From DASUZB01 sp035535495 (GTDB taxonomy: Bacteria > Actinomycetota > CALGFH01), in NCBI GenBank assembly GCA_035535495.1, contig DATLQA010000134.1, positions 1-14,359 on the forward strand: DNA of 14,359 nucleotides. The letters are read 5' to 3'. Made by a program: the position numbers and the translations under genes. Below the pieces are notes generated by a model. That model was given only the letters and a program-made list of their open reading frames with translations, did not search any database and had not been told where the DNA came from. Shown here piece by piece: positions 11,776 through 14,359 of this stretch. Every line of letters begins with the position of its first letter. Within the stretch, counting starts at the first letter, position 1.

Positions 11776-14359
11776 GTGCCGCCGCAGCCGCCCACCATCT
11801 TCCGTCCGGCCCGCACGCATCCCCGGGCGGTGCCTGCCGACGGGTGCGCCCAGGGGATCGCCGTCGCCGCCCCGCCGGTGCGGACGGCGACGTCCGCGAC
11901 GCCCTGGCTCTCCGTCCTGCTGCCCGTCGCCGGCACCGCCGGCTCGGTCGGCTTCCTCCTGCTCCTTCCCGGGCGCCGCCCGGCCCTGGCGGTGGCGGTG
12001 CTGGCCGGCACCGTGCTGCTCTCGCTCGGGCTCGGCCTCGCCTCGCGCCGGCGTGAGCGGCGCGCGCGGCGCCGCGACCACGACCGCTACCGCGCCTATC
12101 TGGGCACCGTCCGGGCGCGGCTGGACGAGCTGGCCACCGCCCAGCGCGACGCGGCCGAGTTCCTCCTGCCCGACCCGGCGCGCCTGCTCGCCCTCGCCGG
12201 CCGGCCCGAACGTCGCTGGGAGCGCCGCCCCACCGACCGCGACTTCCTGACCGCCCGCGTCGGCCGCGGCCCGGTCCCGCTCGCCTGCCCGGTCCGGCTG
12301 GAGTCGGGCGGGCCGCTCGACCACGACCCCGAGCTCCTCGCCGAGGCCGAGGAGCTGGTCGAGCGGGCCGGCACCTTGGCCGGCGCGCCGGTCGCGGTGG
12401 ACCTGCGCGGCCTCGGCGTGCTCGCCGTCGGCGGCGACCCGGAGCGCGCCCGCGCCCTGGTCGGCGCGCTCCTCTGCCACCTCGCCGTGCTCCATGCCCC
12501 AGATGACCTGCGCATCCTTGCCTGCACCGAGCGCGACCGGGCGTTGGCATGGGACTGGCTGAAGTGGCTGCCCCACACGCGCCCGGCGTCGGAGGAGGCG
12601 CCCGGCTGCCTGCTCGCCGCGGACGCGGCCGGGCTGGCCAGGCTGCTCGACCGGGAGCTCAGCCGGCGGCTGGAGCGGCACACCAGGCAGGCCGCGTCGC
12701 CACCGGCGCCCGCCGGTGGACAGGAGCCGCACGGCCCGCACCTGGTGGTGGTGCTCGACGGGTTCTCGCCGTGGAGCGGAACGGCTCGCCTGCCGGCAGT
12801 GCGCGAGCTGCTCACCCGCGCTTGGGAGCTGGACGCCACCGTGCTCTGCCTGGTGGCCGAACGCGGCCACGAGCCAGCCGAGCTGCACGCCCGCATCGAG
12901 GTCACCGCCGCTGGCGACCTGGCCTACGAGGAGACCGGTCCGGACGGCCGCCGGCTGGAGGGCGTCCGCGCCGACCAGTGCGGGCTGGCGCTCGGCGAGG
13001 CGGTCGCCCGACGCCTGGCACCGCTGCGGCTGGAACCGCAGGGCGGCCTGGCCGCCGTGCCGGACGAGGTCCGCCTGCTCGACCTGCCCGGGCCGGACCG
13101 GATCGACCTGGCCGCGCCGGGGGAGGGTTGGCGGCCGCGACCCCGGTCGGAGCTGCTCCGCGTCCCCATCGGGGCGCGCGGGGGTGGCGAGCCGGTCGTG
13201 CTCGACCTGAAGGAGGCCGCCGACGGCGGCATGGGACCGCACGGCCTGGTCATCGGCGCTACCGGCTCCGGCAAGAGCGAGCTGCTCCGCAGCCTGGTGG
13301 TCGGGCTCGCCCTCACCCACCCGCCGGAGGTCCTCAGCTTCGTGCTGGTGGACTTCAAAGGCGGCGCCGCCTTCGCCGACCTGGCAGGCCTGCCCCACAG
13401 CGGCGGCCTGATCACCAACCTGCAGGGCGACCTCGCCATGGTCGACCGGGTGCGCGCCGCCCTCCAGGGCGAGCTGGAGCGCCGCCAGCGCCTGCTCCGC
13501 CAGGCCGGCAACCTCGACGGCATCAAGCAGTACCAGGCCCGCCGGGCGGTCGATCCCAGCCTGGCGCCCATGCCCTACCTGGTGGTGGTGGTCGACGAGT
13601 TCGGCGAGCTGCTCGCCAGCCGGCCCGAATTCCTGGACCTGTTCGTGGCGGCCGGCCGGGTCGGCCGCAGCCTCGGCATCCACCTCGTGCTCGCCTCCCA
13701 GCGGCTCGACGAAGGCCGCATCCGCGGCCTGGAGGGCCATCTGCGCTATCGCGTCTGCCTCCGAACGTTCAGCCCCGGGGAATCCGCGGCGGTACTCGGG
13801 ACGCCCGACGCCTACCACCTGCCGCCCTCGCCAGGTCTGGCCTGGCTCAAGGTGGACAGCTCTGTCTACCACCGCTTCAAGTGCGCCCTGGTGACCAATG
13901 CCCGCCGCGCCCGGGTGACGCCTGGCGGGCGGGCCGCGATCCTTCCCTTCGACCCCCTCGGCACCGTGGCCGTCGGCGACCCCGCCGGGCCGTTCACGAC
14001 AAGCCTGGTGGAGCGCGCCGGTGGAGCGGAGTACTCCACGCGGGCCACGGATGAACCGGAGGAACGCCCCGATCGTCGGGGTGGTGCCAGCCTCGCGGTG
14101 GACGCGCCGGTGCCGGCCACCGACATGGCGGCGGCCGTGGCCGCGCTGGCCGCCGAGGGCCGCCGCGCCGGACAGGCCGCGCACCAGGTCTGGCTCCCGC
14201 CGCTGGCCGGCTCGATCCCGCTCGGCCAGGTGCCCCGCGCCACCGGAGAAGTCCAGCAGCAGCGGCCGCTGCGCCTGCGCGAGCGGCTCGTCGGCCACGC
14301 CGACCGCCACCCGGAGCCAGCCCACCCCGCCGGGCACCGCCACGCCGCGACCGGCCGGC
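11776..14359 (+). CDS. eccC: Type VII secretion ATPase EccC (FtsK/SpoIIIE type), 3' partial
   Basis: This is the membrane-anchored motor of an ESX-type secretion system, which recognises WXG100-type substrates and drives export. The frame opens after a stop at 11764-11766, and GTG at 11776 gives PPQPPTIFRPAR, matching the usual TITRGPR-like EccC N-terminus. Two membrane helices (about 44-61 and 65-82) are followed by a basic, coiled region (85-125). Further on are LAWDWLKWLPHTRP (about 255-268), a family hallmark, and the first FtsK-type ATPase domain. That domain has Walker A GATGSGKS (494-501), LVDFKGG, and Walker B LVVVVDEFGELL with Asp607-Glu608. The linker TDMAAAV through HQVWLPPL leads toward a second ATPase domain, as in unsplit EccC proteins of about 1,300 residues. 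Homology on this strand ends near 14223-14233; the last ~40 codons are out of register with the family because the sequence there is inverted. No esx, eccB, eccD or mycP gene is in the window. Confidence 0.92.
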   Translation, partial: MPPQPPTIFRPARTHPRAVPADGCAQGIAVAAPPVRTATSATPWLSVLLPVAGTAGSVGFLLLLPGRRPALAVAVLAGTVLLSLGLGLASRRRERRARRRDHDRYRAYLGTVRARLDELATAQRDAAEFLLPDPARLLALAGRPERRWERRPTDRDFLTARVGRGPVPLACPVRLESGGPLDHDPELLAEAEELVERAGTLAGAPVAVDLRGLGVLAVGGDPERARALVGALLCHLAVLHAPDDLRILACTERDRALAWDWLKWLPHTRPASEEAPGCLLAADAAGLARLLDRELSRRLERHTRQAASPPAPAGGQEPHGPHLVVVLDGFSPWSGTARLPAVRELLTRAWELDATVLCLVAERGHEPAELHARIEVTAAGDLAYEETGPDGRRLEGVRADQCGLALGEAVARRLAPLRLEPQGGLAAVPDEVRLLDLPGPDRIDLAAPGEGWRPRPRSELLRVPIGARGGGEPVVLDLKEAADGGMGPHGLVIGATGSGKSELLRSLVVGLALTHPPEVLSFVLVDFKGGAAFADLAGLPHSGGLITNLQGDLAMVDRVRAALQGELERRQRLLRQAGNLDGIKQYQARRAVDPSLAPMPYLVVVVDEFGELLASRPEFLDLFVAAGRVGRSLGIHLVLASQRLDEGRIRGLEGHLRYRVCLRTFSPGESAAVLGTPDAYHLPPSPGLAWLKVDSSVYHRFKCALVTNARRARVTPGGRAAILPFDPLGTVAVGDPAGPFTTSLVERAGGAEYSTRATDEPEERPDRRGGASLAVDAPVPATDMAAAVAALAAEGRRAGQAAHQVWLPPLAGSIPLGQVPRATGEVQQQRPLRLRERLVGHADRHPEPAHPAGHRHAATGR
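14224..14358 (-). pseudogene. Start of EccC second ATPase domain, encoded on the wrong strand
   Basis: Read on the minus strand, these 45 codons give PAGRGVAVPGGVGW, then LRVAVGVADEPLAQAQ, then RPLLLDFSGGAGHLA. This is the typical entry to the second EccC ATPase domain (family pattern LRVPVGLVDRPxxQ, then PLxxDLSGAAGHxAVVG before the next Walker A). It is what should come next, on the plus strand, after the VWLPPL linker of the gene ending here. Homology stops at GHLA, where the minus frame runs into the reverse complement of the plus-strand linker. At the junction GGCCAGGTG (14224-14232) reads Gly-Gln-Val on plus and His-Leu-Ala on minus, a short inverted match. The segment runs off the right edge, so it is at least about 135 bases long. 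Confidence 0.75.

Noticed and set aside
11395..14343. A 982-codon minus-strand open frame antisense to eccC
   Set aside because: Most of it is a shadow of eccC with low-complexity translation. Only its first ~40 residues are meaningful, and those are the inverted EccC segment reported separately.
1..14359. tRNA, rRNA or CRISPR array
   Set aside because: No cloverleaf with a T-loop consensus, no rRNA-like conserved blocks and no regularly spaced repeats were seen in the intergenic stretches on either strand.

Overview
The window is GC-rich throughout, with strongly GC-biased third codon positions, GTG as well as ATG starts, and gene orders known from Actinomycetota. The best taxonomic pointers are the order dxr - site-2 protease - ispG - GNAT acetyltransferase (the order of Mycobacterium tuberculosis Rv2870c-Rv2867c), an ATPase - lipoprotein - permease - permease glutamate-type importer (the gluABCD order of Corynebacterium), and a type VII secretion ATPase of the EccC family. 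I read it as a chromosomal fragment of a high-GC actinobacterium, probably uncultured. Genes run off both edges, so it may be a whole contig.

Layout. (1) 1-939: ATPase of a DrrA/CcmA-type ABC exporter, open at the left edge. It ends in an ATGA overlap with a second gene that is lost after a few codons. (2) About 943-2257: an IS110-family insertion sequence with an intact DEDD transposase on the minus strand. Its noncoding flank lies upstream of the transposase and extends toward dxr. (3) 2417-6936, plus strand: dxr, an Rip1/RseP-type intramembrane protease, ispG and a DUF4081/GNAT acetyltransferase, closely spaced and probably cotranscribed. Dxr and IspG are two steps of the MEP isoprenoid pathway. 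The protease belongs to regulated intramembrane proteolysis at the cell envelope. (4) 7086-10268, plus strand: a complete polar amino acid importer (gluABCD type). (5) 10353-11657: a ten-helix membrane protein that looks like the sensor half of a histidine kinase without a kinase domain. (6) 11776 to the right edge: eccC, the membrane ATPase of a type VII (ESX-like) secretion system, preceded by two abutting perfect dyads and a possible leaderless promoter.

Two places do not read as a normal chromosome. At the IS110 element, the partner permease of the exporter is cut after about five codons and its remainder does not reappear on the far side. This suggests an IS-mediated deletion or a chimeric join at a multicopy IS. 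At the right edge, eccC is colinear with its family up to about 14230. The last ~135 bases then encode the next part of EccC (the start of its second ATPase domain) on the opposite strand, so there is an inversion or a template-switch/assembly junction at a short GGCCAGGTG-type inverted match.

I found no tRNA, rRNA or CRISPR array. No stretch over 300 bases lacks a gene; the longest gap, 2163-2416, is described as a feature.
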